Positions 1-12,379 of a stretch of DNA of 64,000 nt are shown one piece after another (within the stretch, counting starts at the first letter, position 1; the number at the start of each line of letters is the position of its first letter). This DNA is from Dreissena polymorpha. Its lineage: Eukaryota; Mollusca; Bivalvia; Myida; Dreissenidae. The notes beneath the pieces are model-generated. The model searched no databases, was not told the origin of the DNA, and saw only the letters and a list, made by a program, of their open reading frames with translations. The stretch spans positions 66,518,798 through 66,582,797 of the forward strand of contig NC_068366.1 in NCBI RefSeq assembly GCF_020536995.1. The letters are read 5' to 3'. A program made the translations under genes and the position numbers.

Positions 1-371
1 TCATATTTTTAATTCAAATCAGTTTTAGGTAATTTAAAATATACCTGATTTGTATGATTGAAATGTATTTGTTATTTTATGTTGGAAACAATTGTTTATA
101 ACTGAAAATTCATACAACAATTTTGTGAATTCAAATGGTTCAACATTATTTTACGCTTTGACCTCCTATATTTTCTACCAAACTCTTTAAGACCAAATCC
201 TCTCTTAGGTTTGTAAATAGTTTACTTGCATTAAAAGCTACGCATTGTTTTAATGTAATTTTGCAATATGTTGGCCATTTGGACTAAACTTTCACCCTTG
301 AAACAATTAAAAACACAATTTTGCAAATAATCAGGGTAACAAACCCCTGAAATTTATTCCATATTGTCTAG

Positions 372-445
372 GTATGGACCCCCGACAATGGTGACCACTT
401 GCAAAGAGCCATAGAAGATGTGGCAGAGCAACTCAATAAGAATGA
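372..445 (+). CDS. Penultimate coding exon of an unidentified gene
   Basis: This 74-base exon follows an acceptor ending TAG at 369-371 and precedes the donor GTAAGTG at 446. Only one frame is open. It reads VWTPDNGDHLQRAIEDVAEQ followed by LNKN, and it leaves two bases (GA) that the exon at 3320 completes to Asp. The peptide is predicted to be amphipathic helix with no transmembrane segment or Cys pattern. I do not recognise the family, so no function is given. Earlier exons lie left of the window. Splicing to the 3320 exon rests on matching phase, good splice sites and a clean stop there. Confidence 0.6.
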
Positions 446-483
446 GTAAGTGCAGCCTCAACATACAGGAGCCAAGTTCTGTG

Positions 484-715
484 AAAACTGGGCTTAATGC
501 ATGTTCTTAAAATGTCGTCCCAGAGTTGCCTGTGCAGTCCGCATAGGCTAATCAGGGAGGACACTTTCCGCGAAGACTTGATTATTTGTTTAGAAGAGAC
601 CTCCTTAAAACAAAAAAATCCATAAAAGAGGAAAGTGTCATCCCTGAATAGCCTGTGCAGACAGCACATGCCAATCTGGGCTGACACTAAACGCACATGC
701 ATTAAGCCCAGTTTT
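484..715. mobile_element. MITE with 20 bp terminal inverted repeats
   Basis: The left end AAAACTGGGCTTAATGCATG (484-503) is repeated in inverted form at 696-715. The interior is also partly palindromic: a GTCCCAGAGTTGCCTGTGCAG segment faces a similar inverted segment near 640-680. There is no coding potential. The open frame on the minus strand here is a by-product of the palindrome. It lies just downstream of the 372 exon, inside the last intron. The flanks show no convincing target site duplication. This type of short palindromic element is common in bivalve genomes (recalled, not searched). Confidence 0.8.
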
Positions 716-992
716 TCCAGGACAAGGCTTAATAGTATTTTTCAATATTCAAAGTTGTTTGTTTATTTGTATAATGTGATTTATTGCTACTCACAGTGTT
801 GTTAAAGGGGTCTATGATTTATTCTCATTCAGCTGATTTCTTCCTTTTGAGTATGGAGATTACTACACAAACAGTTCATGACTTCATTGGCTCTGTTAAA
901 TAATAATACTTTTGGCAAAACCAGTAGTGTTTTTTTTGGGGGGGGGGGTAATTTCCTGCTCTTAGCTTACCTTGTTGTGAAATAATTTGTAG

Positions 993-2060
993 TTTTTATA
1001 CGCCCGTATAAAATACGGGACGTATTATGTGAAACCCCTTGGCGGGCGGCGGGCGGGCGGCGGGCGGCGGGCGGAAGGCATCACTTTGTCCGGACTCTAA
1101 TTCAAATTGTATTCATCCGATCTTCACCAAACTTGGTCAGCAGTTGCATCTAGTTGATATCTAGGCCAAGTTCGAATATGGGTCATGCCGGGTCAAAAAC
1201 TAGGTCATAGGGTCAATAAGTGCATTTTCAAAGGGGCCACTTTGTCCGGACTCTATTTCAAATTGTATTCATCCGATCTTCACCAAACTTGGTCAGCAGT
1301 TGCATCTAGTTGATATCTAGGCCAAGTTCGAATATGGGTCATGCCGGGTCAAAAACTAGGTCATAGGGTCAATAAGTGCATTTTCAAAGGGGCCACTTTG
1401 TCCGGACTCTATTTCAAATTGTATTCATCCGATCTTCACCAAACTTGGTCAGCAGTTGCATCTAGTTGATATATAGGCCAAGTTCGAATATGGGTCATGC
1501 CGGGTCAAAAACTAGGTCATAGGGTCAATTAGTGCATTTTCAACGGCGCCACTTTGTCCGGACTCTAATTCAAATTGTATTCATCCGATCTTCACCAAAT
1601 TTGGTCAGAAGTTGTGTCTAGATGATATGTAGGTCAAGTTCAAATATGGGTCATGCCGTGTCAAAAACTAGGTCACGAGGTTACTTAGTGCATTTCAAGC
1701 ATTTAGCATGGTGTCCGCTCTCTAATTGAAGTAGTTTTCATCTGATCTTCACCTAATTTGGTCAGAAGTTGTGTCTAGATGATATGTAGGTCAAGTTCGA
1801 ACATGGGTCATGCCGGGTCAAAAACGAGGTCACATAGTGCATTTCAAGCATTAAGCATGTTGTCCGCTCTTTAATTGAAGTAGTTTTCATCTGATCTTCA
1901 CCAAATTTAGTCAGATGTTACATCTAAGTGATATCTAGGTCAAGTTCAAATATGGGTCATGCCGGGTCAATAACTAGGTCTTGAGGACACTTTCAAGCAT
2001 TGAGCATGGTGTCCAAAACCTTCGAACGGGCGTATCTTGTGACAGTTTGGCACTCTTGTT
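993..2060 (+). mobile_element. Tandem-repeat element A, 156 bp monomers, ends TTTTTA...CTCTTGTT
   Basis: It starts at a T-tract followed by ATACGCCCGTATAAAATACG, which forms a hairpin, then a GGCGGGCGG-rich run. Near-identical monomers follow, beginning CACTTTGTCCGGACTC at 1082, 1238, 1394 and 1550 (period 156). More diverged monomers start near 1707 and 1860. Each carries GGTCATGCCGGGTCAAAAAC. The right end reads GAACGGGCGTATCTTGTGAC, an imperfect inverted match to the left end, and stops at GGCACTCTTGTT. No protein is encoded. It resembles the bivalve elements that carry central ~160 bp arrays (pearl, BIV160). The class assignment is inference. Confidence 0.75.
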
Positions 2061-2399
2061 AATGGTTAAGTTAGGTGTAATATCAGTGATGAGTTATTTT
2101 ACAAACATGCATAAGGACTATAGGATGCCCACTAACATGTCCAAAAATCATATTTATTATCATTATGACATAATTTTGACTGATGCTACGGCAGAAGTTC
2201 CATGCTAAAAAGCAATCATTTTATTTGTGATTTATTTTAAATCAAGACATTGTATGCAGCTGTTATAATTTAAGCTGGCCCACGTTAAGGCATGTGCATT
2301 TTACTGTAAGATTTCTATGATTTCTTCAGAAGTGCTTTGATATGTTAGGCTTTTGTGTTTCATCCAAGAATGATAAATATATTTTCCCGGGCCTTTTTA

Positions 2400-3158
2400 C
2401 TCGAATAAACCTACATTAATATCCTCATGACAATGCAATACCTTTATATCTACTACTGATAACTTCAGATAACCATTCTTAAACTTCAAGCCTGTCTCCA
2501 AAGTCAAGGTCACAGAATGAAGTCAATGAAATCGCTACCAGACACTTTGACCTGATGTAACTTTGTCAATCATGAATTGATTTAAAATAACTGGACAAGT
2601 GAAAATCCCATGCAATTTCATGTACAGTAGCAAGGTTGCAAATCGATGTCAATTGTAAAATATAGTAATCAATAACTAAGTTTGTCTTCAGAGAATAAGT
2701 TTGTAAAGCAGAGCATTAATCATTTTTCAAACAACTTAGAATAAGTTACAAGTGTTGTGCAAAATAGACTAGTGTTGTGTGAAGTAACCAAGTCTCTTGG
2801 TCCAAGAATAATGTCATACTTCAAGGTAAATTCAAGGTTTATCAACCCTTAGGCTAAAGACGGATTTTCAAATAACTTTGCAGATGATACAACAATATTG
2901 AAGTTAATTTTAGCTCAAAATAAGCAGGTCTATAGGTCGATGGTCAAGGTAACAATTTAAGGTCAAAGGTCATATGTAAAAAAAATTGCTATTAGACTTT
3001 GTGCAGTCATTATCTCCAAATATGTTTTGTTCTCATGGAAATTTTTGTTACAATTGAAATCTTGTTAAACTTAAGAAGTTGATAGAAAAACTACCGCTAT
3101 ATTTTTTATTATCAAAGTTTAAGACAAGTCAATCGAACTATCTTGGCACAGCTCTTGT
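2400..3158 (+). repeat. Degenerate tandem-repeat element ending GCTCTTGTT
   Basis: This intron stretch holds scattered decayed copies of AAGGTCACAG and AAGGTCAAAGGTCAT, and ends in GGCACAGCTCTTGTT. It therefore looks like an old, diverged relative of element A. The left boundary is approximate and I see no clear monomer period. The remaining intron DNA from 3159 to 3319 shows only a short local duplication of AGCAGGA-type sequence. Confidence 0.4.
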
Positions 3159-3319
3159 TTAAATATTTGTTGTATATCAGGAGGTATGAGGTTTTACTGT
3201 AGCGTACAATAGCAGGAGGTAGCTTTGTGGTATAAAATAGCAGGACATAGGAGGTATCATTGATTGGTGTCAATTTAATATATCAATACTAGAAAGAAAA
3301 TAATGATTTCTATTTCCAG

Positions 3320-3461
3320 TGTGCGTGTGGCCTTGTCAAGATTAGAGGCTTGCAGGGAACTCTTCAAGGACAGTACCCTGGCTGAAGTGAAGGGAATTTT
3401 CTCCGACTGCACCAACATTGAGCTGCTTAAGAAGATATACTATCGGTCCCTGTGCACTTAG
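3320..3461 (+). CDS. Terminal coding exon of the unidentified gene
   Basis: The acceptor TTCTATTTCCAG ends at 3319. The first base T completes the GA left by the exon at 372-445. The frame reads DVRVALSRLEACRELFKDST, then LAEVKGIFSDCTNIELLKK, then IYYRSLCT and a TAG stop at 3459-3461. The C-terminal 70 residues deduced from the two exons look like an all-helical segment with several Leu-rich heptads. I do not recognise the protein. Confidence comes from phase agreement and the open frame, not from homology. Confidence 0.6.
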
Positions 3462-5360
3462 ACCCAAGAGTAGCACAACATTTAAATCAGACATGAACAA
3501 CAAGTTATCCTGTGCCGGTATTCACAAACCCTTAAGTGCAAGCTTATCTTTTAAATTTTACCCATCCTTCCAACTCTTATTCCGGTATAAATCTATTCTG
3601 AATTACAATATTTGCTGTGTACAAAATAATAAAAGATTAATTACTTCTGAAAGATTACGTAATTTTAACAATTTAATAAAAGCAACATGAAATAATTGGA
3701 TGAAATTTTTCCTATGCAGCTTTGTGTATATGGACACAGGGAGCATGCCTTTGTTTAATTCTTGGAAACTGATTTTGATTAAGAGTTGCATGCTACCTGC
3801 ACTACTTTACAAATATTATGTGGGGTTTTATGGTTGTGATACTAAACAAAATAGAGGAGGCAGGTTTTTATTTTGTTCTTAAATAAGCTACCATCTTCAA
3901 TATTTTTAAAATGGAAAAAAATATTTATTTCTCAGAAGCATAAATCAAAACTGATTTGAATGGATTGCTTAAAAAAATACTGTAATTTCCCTAATTAACT
4001 ATTTATGTAAAAAAAAACAATCATGAAAAACTCAATAAAATGTTCTACAGTTAAGTAACTTAAACATAATTTTTTTTATCTATTTACTCACCATGTGTGT
4101 TATATTGCTAGAATTTGATTTGTCATATATTTCAAATGAAGTGTTTTGGTTTTTGTAAAATAATTAATATGTGCGTTTAAAATCATAAACAGTTACTTTG
4201 AATAATACTGCTTCTTGTACACGAGTTTAAAAACGGAAAAAAACATTTAATAGTATTCATGTAAGATGATATCCCATTGAAAGTTTTTGCATTTTTGAGA
4301 AATTTATCTTTTAAAATATGTAAACTCTTAATATTCTGTATTTACCTGTTGTCTATAATTTTACCATTAATTATCAAAGTCTCTACATTTGTGCACAAAC
4401 AAAGTTTTTCCTGGAAATTCTGGCACATTTTTTTCATAATTTTATGAATTTACTAGCATGAATGTACTGCCAGTTTATAAGTCTTTTCAGGATTCACTGT
4501 TTACAGAATGTGTATAGAATGTTCATACCTTACTAGTATTACTGTTAATCTATATTAGCCAGGTCATGGGAAAATGGGTTTATCACATATGCTGCCAGTG
4601 AAGGTCCAGACCAGCCTGTCCATTTGCACAGTCTGGTCAGGGGTTTCTCTGTCCGCATTAGGACCAGCAAGCCTGCTTGACTTTGTAGTGTAGTAGCTTT
4701 AGACCAGCCTACGCAGAATGAATGACTTTAGTGCAGAATTTAAGTCTTCTATGTAATAAAGTGTTCATTTAACATTCTGAGGATGGTGTGTATATGATAA
4801 AAAATATTATTTCCGTTAAAAGCAGAATTTGTGTTAGTTAAATATGTATGTAGAGCCTAATCAAGTTTGCATTCAAAGACTCTAAAGATTTCCGATTCTA
4901 AAATACTGTAGCTTACCAAGTATTAGAATAGCAACAATAAGTTTTGTTATTGTAACCATGCTTAAGTAAAGAAGTACAGTATTGAATACTTTCTTATTTG
5001 AATAAGACACAGAATTGCGCTAGATTTTATGTTTAATGTACAAAAAGCTGCAACAATTAGTTTCATGGTGTACATGTATTATGATTGTGTACATGATCTA
5101 TGCATAATATGTGTCATTTATGATTTATTGTTTTGTATTTCTTTTTCATTATAATAAGACCATTATGGAAAAAGTAAAAAATTTGTTTGGAAAAGTATTG
5201 GCAGTTGTATTTTTTCCAGCTGGACTACTTTACAATTTTTTCTTTTAAAGTTTGTGTCCTTATAATTATAATTATTGTTAATTATTAAAGATTCTGTAAA
5301 CTTGAAAGTTGGAAGTTATATTGTGCCAATTTGTGTTTGTAAATAAATCATGTTTTGCTT
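3462..5360 (+). other. Probable 3' UTR of the unidentified gene
   Basis: No coding signal follows the stop at 3461. The region is AT-rich and has several AATAAA-type signals, for example near 3675, 4034 and 5341. The true polyadenylation site cannot be fixed from sequence. An interspersed fragment around 4560-4740 (GACCAGCCTGTCCATTTGCA, then GTCTGGTCAGGGG) looks like a dispersed bivalve repeat. From 5361 to 6225 I see only AT-rich DNA with no feature. Confidence 0.4.
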
Positions 5361-6225
5361 TTAATGTTTTGTGTACTTCTCTGAACTGATGTATAAATAT
5401 ATTTTTTTTCTATTGTTTTGCTAATGTGATGATTATTTTTATGTTCCCATAGTTTCTTGCAAAGCTTTAGAATTTGTAGCAATGTGTGCTAGTATACTTC
5501 TAGTCCTTTAAAAGTTAGTTAAATAAATATCTAATGCTTATACATGGATAATATTACAAAAAGACATTACAAGAGAAATATTGGTAAATAAGCATATGTT
5601 TTGAATATATCTCTGGAAATATTTAGTGGAACGTTTTTGTGATTGTGTATTACCTATTCTGTACTGTTTCACCATACAAGATTTTTGTTTAAATTACAAA
5701 ACAACTAATATGTATGAATGTATTACTAGTTATTGTAGTTGATATTGTCAGCATAACTTTACCTGTTTGAAGTGTGTGGGCTGTGCTGTGATTGGAAGTT
5801 GAGTAATGTGAGCTTCAGTGTGTACCTTGTTGGATGACTGCTTGTGACATAACTCTGTTTGTTCTTGAAATGCTACTTTGTGCATGTATTGTGTCAGTGT
5901 GGCCTGGCTGGTTTCAGGCTACCTATTCCATTTTAGTCAGTTTTTTTATACACAAATGTGTTTGTGGTATGTATTATGCCAATCACTATTACTTTCTTTA
6001 GTCTAGTTTATCTGTACGCTCCTTCACAGACATGAGCTCTTAATGGTTTTTTCTATTCTGCTTTTCGTCATTTTTTACAAACACTTATTTGATTTGGTTC
6101 ATGCAAGCTTGTTTTTCTTTATTTATTTCTGTTCCCATGTTCTTTAAGACAGTGTCTGAAACTCTAATTATTCTGTTTGTATTTTTTAGATAATATAATA
6201 GGTATGTTGAAATTGTAGAATTTCG

Positions 6226-7982
6226 TTTTTATGCCCCAAAGGTACATTGATCACATATGGCAGATAACCCCTATTAATTTTCAGGTCACTAGGTCAAAGG
6301 TCAAGGTCACAGTGACACAAAACAGAAAATGCTTTCTGGATGATAACTTAAGAACGCTTAAGTGAGGGATCAGGAAAGTTCATAGTGACATTGGTCATGA
6401 TGACAGATGAACTCTATTGATTTTCAGAACTCTAGGTCAAAGGTCAAGGTCACAGTGAATTGAAACAGTAAAATGGTTAACGGATGATATCTCACGAATG
6501 CTTAGGGTTAGGATCAGGAAAGTTCATGGGGACATTGGTCACGACCAACAGATGTCCCCTATTGATTTTCAGGACTCTAGGTCAAAGTTCAAGGTCACAG
6601 TGACCTGAAGCAGTAAAATGGTTTCCGAATGATAGCTCAAGAACGCTTAGGCCTGGTATCAGGAAAGTTTATTGGGGACATTGGTCATGACCGGCAGATG
6701 AACCCTATTGATTTTCAGGTCACTAGGTCAAAGTTCAAGATCACAGTGACTCTAAGGAGTAAAATGGTTTCCGGATGATAACTCAAGAGTTCTTAAGCCT
6801 GTGATCAGGAAAGTTTATTGGGACATTGGTCATGACTGACAGAAGACCCCTATTTATTTTGAGGTAACTAGGTCAAAGTTCAAGGTCACAGTGACACAAA
6901 GCAGTTAAATGGTTTCTGGATGATATATCAAGAATGCTCAAGACTGGAATCAGGAAAATTCATAGGGAGATTGGTCATGACTGGCAGATGACCCCATTGA
7001 CTTTGAGGTCACTAAGTCAAAGTTCAAGGTCACTGACTCGAAACAGTATAATGGTTTCCGGATGATAACTCAAAAATGCTTTAGCCTGGGATCAAGAAAT
7101 ATAATAGGGACATTGGTCATGACTGACAGATGACTCCCATTGATTTTCAGTAATCTAGGTCAAAGGTCAAGGTCACAGTGACTTGAAACAGTAAAATGGT
7201 TTCTGGATGATTATTCAAGAATGCTTAGGGTAAGGATCAGGAAAGTTCATGGGGACATTGGTCATGATGGACAGATGACCCCTTAATGATTTTCAGGACT
7301 CCAGGTCAAAGTTCAAGGGCACTGTGACTCGAAACAGTAAAATGGTTTCCGGATGATAACTCAAGAACACTTAGGCCTGGAATCAGGAAATTTCATATTG
7401 ACATTGGTCATAACTGACAGATGACCCCATTAGTTTTCAGGTCACCAGATCAAAGTTCAAGGTCACAGTGACTCCAAGCAGTAAAATGGTTTTCGGATGA
7501 TCACTCAAGAATTCTTCAGCCTGGGATCAGGAAAATTCATATGGACATTGGTCATGACTGACAGATGACCCCTATCGATTTTCAGGTCACTTGGTCAAAG
7601 TTCAAAGTCACAGTGACTCGAATCAGTAAAATGGTTTCCGGATGATAACTCAAGAACGCTTAAGCCTGGGATCAGGAAAGCTCATAAGGACATTGGTCAT
7701 GACTGACAGATGACCCCTATTGATTTTCAGGTCACTAGGTAAAGTTCAAAGTCACAGCAACTTGAAGTAGTAAAATGGTATCCGGATGATAACCCAAGAA
7801 CGCTTAAGCCTGGGATCAGGAAAGTTCATAGGGACATTGGTCATGACTGACAGATGACCCCTATTGATTTTCAGTACTCTAGGTCAAAGGTCAAGGTCAC
7901 AGTGACTTGAAACAGTAAAATGGTTTCTGGATGATAACTCACGAATGCTTAGGGTTAGGATCAGGAAAGTTCATGGGGACAT
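6226..7982 (+). repeat. Tandem-repeat element B: about 12 monomers of 143-146 bp, truncated on the right
   Basis: It starts TTTTTATGCCCCAAAGG at 6226. The landmark AGGTCAAAGKTCAAGGTCAC recurs at about 6291, 6434, 6579, 6725, 6870, 7014, 7156, 7303, 7447, 7592, 7737 and 7881. Monomers also share GGACATTGGTCATGACTGAC and AAAATGGTTTCCGGATGAT. The array stops abruptly inside a monomer near 7982, at GGGGACATT, and no CTCTTGTT end is visible, so the right side is lost. The array has a five-monomer higher-order period (see findings). No protein is encoded. From 7983 to 8560 I see no feature. Confidence 0.85.
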
Positions 7983-8559
7983 TAGCAACTCCACGACTCA
8001 CGCGAGCAATTCTTCTTTAAATTGCCAATCATACTCGAATGTATTCACACAATGGCTGCCACTACAACAGACAGTCCATTTGGGGAGCATGCGAGTTTTA
8101 GAATCATTGATGTTTAAGAGTATCAATCCATTGGTCTGCCATTCAGCCGTTATTAATGTTACACATTTGCAGTAAGTAAATGCTTTATAAATGATGTATG
8201 TACAATTATTTTATATCATTGGTTTGTTTTTAACGTAATTGCATTAAAATGACTGTGTGCTTTTTTATGTGTTGGTTATACCAAGATTTTGGAGAGGTAG
8301 GAGGGAAAGAAATATGCCTTTTTATTTTGTAATCAACATGTACAGGATCACGGTCACAGTTGCTTGTTACATGTATAACGCTTCCACGCAATATTCAGAG
8401 AATTCTGAGGATCATATAAATTAATGTGCTGATTAGTTGTGTCGAAGGATGAACCCCATTTCAACTTTCAACTCAAGAGATTAAAGTTGAAGGTCTCAAT
8501 ATAGGTTGTGTGTCAAGTCAGGGACAAACATGTTTTACCCAAACAAAATTATCCCTTGC

Positions 8560-9840
8560 CATAGGTGGAGGGATATAGAATAGGCTTTGTCTGTCGGTCC
8601 GTCATTCTGTCCATCCGTCTGTCACAAAACTAGGCATGGTTATATCTCAGAAACTATATAAGATATCAATATGAAACCTCATGGGTGTATTGATATCAAT
8701 GAGAAGTGCCAAGCACATGAACCATAGCCCTACACTTTCTTGAATAAGAGTTATTGCCCTTAGTTTTTATGTCCCCCACTATAGTAGTGGGGGACATATT
8801 GTTTTTGCCCTGTCTGTTGGTTGGTTGGTCTGTTGGTTGGTTTGCGCCAACTTTAACATTTGCAATAACTTTTGCAATATTGAAGATAGCAACTTGATAT
8901 TTGGCATGCATACGTATCGCATGGAGCTGCACATTTTGAGTGGTGAAAGGTCAAGGTCATCCTTCAAGGTCAAAGGTAAAATATATGGGTCAAATTCGCT
9001 CATTTAATGAACACTTTTGCAGTATTTCAACAGTCAAGATAGCAACTTGATATTTGGCATGCATGTGTATTTCATGGAGCTGCACATTTTGAGTGGTGAA
9101 AGGTCAAGGTCATCCTTCAAGGTCAGAGGTCAAAATTATGTGGACAAAATCGCTCATTTTATGAGTTCTTTTGCAATTTTGAAGATAGACATTCTATATT
9201 TGGCATGCATGTGTATCTCATGGAGCTGCACATTTTGAGTGGTGAAAGGTCAAGGTCATCCTTCAAGGTCAGAGGTCAAATATATGTGGCCCAAATCGCT
9301 TATTTTATGAATACTTTTGCAATATTGAAGATAGCAACTTGATATTTGGCATGCACGTGTATCTCATGGAGCTGCACATTTTGAGTGGTGAAAGGTCAAG
9401 GTCATCCTTCAAGGTCAAATATATGGGTCAAAATTGCTCATGTAATGTCACTTCTGCAATATTGAAGCTAGCAATTTTATATTTGAAATGCATGTGTATC
9501 TCATGGAGCTGCACATTTTGAGTGGTGAAGGGTCAAGGTCATCCTTCAATGTCAAACGTCATATAGGGGGACATTGTGTTTCACAAACACATCTTGTTTT
9601 GTATGATGTAACTTTTCATGGCTATATCTCAGATACTATACAAGACCTAAATATGAAACTTCATGGGTGTATTGATATCAATGATAAGAAGTGCCATGCG
9701 CAAGAACCATAGCCCTACACTTTCTTAAATAAGAGTTATCGCCCTTTGTTGTTTTTGAATTGTGTAACTCTTCAGGGCTATAGCTCAGATACGCTACAAG
9801 ATTTCAATATGAAACTGCATGAGATCGTTTTAGGATTAAA
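8560..9840. repeat. Tandem-repeat element C, split by a nested element
   Basis: Monomers of about 150 bp carry TATATCTCAGAAACTATATA, CATGGGTGTATTGATATCAA and AACCATAGCCCTACACTTTC. One copy lies at 8640-8763 and further copies resume at 9599-9840. The interruption is the element at 8764-9598. Near 8580 the sequence has GTCTGTCGGTCCGTC-type short repeats, often seen beside such arrays in bivalves. The outer ends are not clear. No coding content. Confidence 0.6.
8764..9598 (+). mobile_element. Nested tandem-repeat element with hairpin start
   Basis: After TTTTT at 8764 comes the perfect hairpin ATGTCCCCCACTATAG / TAGTGGGGGACAT. Next come a GTCTGTTGGTTGG microrepeat and five monomers containing GGAGCTGCACATTTTGAGTG and AAAGGTCAAGGTCATCC, with a period of about 140-155 bp. 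It ends GGGGGACATTGTGTTTCAC, then AAACACATCTTGTT. The same family recurs at 23336 (+), 58825 (-), 62086 (-) and 62813 (-). Open frames here, such as 9017-9238, only translate the monomer. It lies inside a monomer of element C. Confidence 0.8.
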
Positions 9841-10050
9841 CCATATATCAAGGGATCTACATCCTTCCATAAACCAACTTCATTAGGGGTGATAACGAAT
9901 TTGCTTGTTTTATTTGACTATGGGTGTGTATTTTCAGAACTTTTAAGTAAGCTGCTACTTTCAAATTAACTCTGGTGAGCGACTTACGCCTCTCTTGGTC
10001 GATTGGTAACTGCAATATTAAATGCACGCGAGCATTGAAGCTGATGTTTT

Positions 10051-10849
10051 AACAAGAGCTGTCACCATAGGATGACATATGCCCCCTATAAACGCTTTGA
10101 TAGAAGTTATAGCATTTTTCGAAACCTAAACGCAGATTTCGAAACCTAAACGCGGACCCTAAGTTCAAGGTAAAGGTCACAGGGGTCAAAATTTGTGTGC
10201 GTATGGAAAGGCCTTGTCCATATACACATGCATACCAAATATGAAGGTTGTATCTCAAGGGACATAGAAGTTATGAGCATTTTTCGAAACCTAAACGCAT
10301 ATTTCGAAACCTTAACGCGGACCCTAAGGTCAAGGTCACAGGGGTCAAAATTTGTGTGCGTATGGAAAGTCCTTGTCCATATACACATGCATACCAAATA
10401 TGAAGGCTTTATCTCAAGGGACATAGAAGTTATGAGAATTTTTCGAAACCTAAACTCATATTTCGAAACCTAAACGCGGACCCTGACTTCAAGGTAAAGG
10501 TCACAGGGGTAAAAAATGTGTGCGTATGGAAAGGCCTTGTCCATATACACATGCTTACCAAATATGATGGTTATATCTCAAGGGACATACAAGTTATGAC
10601 CATTTTTCGAAACCTAAAGGCAGATTTCGAAACCTTAACGCGGACCCTAAGGTCAAGGTCACAGGGGTAAAAATTTGTGTGCGTATGGAAAGGCCTTGTC
10701 CATATACACATGCATACCAACTATGAAGGTTATATCTCAAGGGACATAGAAGTTATGAGCATTTTTCGAAACCTAAACGCAAAGTGTGACGGAAAGACAG
10801 ACGGACGGACAGTCCGATCACTATATGCCCTCCTTCGGGGGCATAAAAA
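10051..10849 (-). mobile_element. Tandem-repeat element D, ~160-170 bp monomers
   Basis: Read on the minus strand, it starts TTTTTATGCCCCCGAAGG (10849 downward) and ends AGCTCTTGTT (10051). Five monomers contain TTTTTCGAAACCTAAACGC, GGTCAAGGTCACAGGGGTCA and CCATATACACATGCATACC. A run of GACGGACGGACAG lies next to the hairpin end. The overlapping open frames on both strands are translations of the monomer, not genes. Confidence 0.8.
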
Positions 10850-12379
10850 TTAAACATTTGAGAATTAACCTATTGAACTGTTTATGACCGGTACGAGCCG
10901 CTCGTACCAGTTGATTGAGAATAAAATGTGTCCACATTTGACAATATGAGTTGTTAGAAAACAAGACACCGTTTACAGTGTCGTCGTGGTAAAATAAATA
11001 TAAAAACATTACACGAATTTGATTACCGGAATGCACGAGTGGGAAACTGTATAACTATATTTCACATCTAGAGACACTAAACGATGGTATCTCTGGGAAA
11101 CGATTTATTGATGGGCACTGTGCAGCTAGAAGAAAATGATATATAGACTGGCAAAGGTCTGAGCTTTACAATGTGAAATGATTGACCAGGAACAACCAGA
11201 CCCAGTTAACGCTGGATACCAGTGCCCGTTTGCTTTCTGTCGGAATCTTCATTCATATGTCCATTTTCATAGGGCATCACAAAAACAACGTACACCATGT
11301 GCATTTCAACATTACTTCATAAAATTAACGAAAATAAAAACTGGTCTGTATTGTGTGAAAACGCCTGGTAGAATTAGCCATTTACTCAACTTATAATATG
11401 CCATATATCCTCTTGGACAATTGACCAATCATTTCATTGGACGCATTTTTTCTACCGATCTGATTCACCTCTGTAGATTTACTTTTTGTCACCAGATCCA
11501 TTGGCTTACGGGTGTGCTTCACATCCTTGCAGAATCCGACACCAGCGCCCAAGGTTTCTTCAATATGCCGAATTTTATTTAAGTAATTTACTCTAAATGA
11601 CGTTTGAATATCCGGACATACCACGGCTGCACGACCACGAGTAAGATATTTTACGTAAATCAACAAAAACAAACAAACTATTCGTTCTGTGTGGAAATGG
11701 CATGTAGAATGAGATATGCACGCAACTTATAACATTTCCGAAAATTTATCGCATAACTGACCAATCCCCTATTTGTTGTAAAACAGTAACGTTTCATGAA
11801 AGACAAATATTTCACGTCATTAATGAAACCCGCGAATAAAAAGTATCGACAGTTAAAAATCGCTTTAGCATTTACCAAACAACGTTTAATATTTTAAATG
11901 TAACTACATAAAAATGAAACAGTTAGGTAAGCGAGTATCCTCTTGTCCGCATTCGAATGACAGTACCACGGAAACCATACCATAGTGGGTTATTTTAAGT
12001 TGTAAACGAAGGCAATTGGTATACTTTAAACAGGTTAGAGTTTGCCTCAACAATTGTTAAGTATTCCCCCATATTTCCATGCTGGAAAAGGTTCCATGTT
12101 TGTGTATGAAGCAATTGTAATGGTGAACATTTGCTGATCTTTCATTATAAAATCCCATCAAAGCATCACTCAATCCCTTTCCAACTTTAGCACTATCGTC
12201 TATTGTGGCTTAGCGGATATTCAAAATATTTTTGTCCACGCTTGTGAGATTTTAATGCAGTAAATGCCTCTCTCGTGAAGCTAACGACTGGTGCTATGGA
12301 AAATTATGCTTAATTTATATCTAACAACGTATTCAACTCAAAATCACCCTTAAACAGGGTGCATCGCTTTGAACAGCCA
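10850..12379. other. Intergenic stretch, no supported gene
   Basis: A 93-codon open frame on the minus strand (11391-11672) and a few shorter ones have no recognisable motif, no splice context and no repeat partner I can see. I do not call them genes. Confidence 0.4.

Noticed and set aside
433-702. 89-codon minus-strand open frame
   Set aside because: It lies within the palindromic MITE at 484-715 and reflects its repeat sequence.
1000-2060. Repeat arrays considered as CRISPR
   Set aside because: Monomers are 140-170 bp, contiguous and diverged, without short repeats separated by unique spacers; the genome is eukaryotic.
8696-9712. Several open frames with MELHILSGERSRSSFKV
   Set aside because: They are repeated translations of the 8764-family monomer; the same peptide appears at 59269 and 62938 from other copies.
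10146-10473. 92-codon open frames on both strands
   Set aside because: Translations of the element D monomer; no protein motif.
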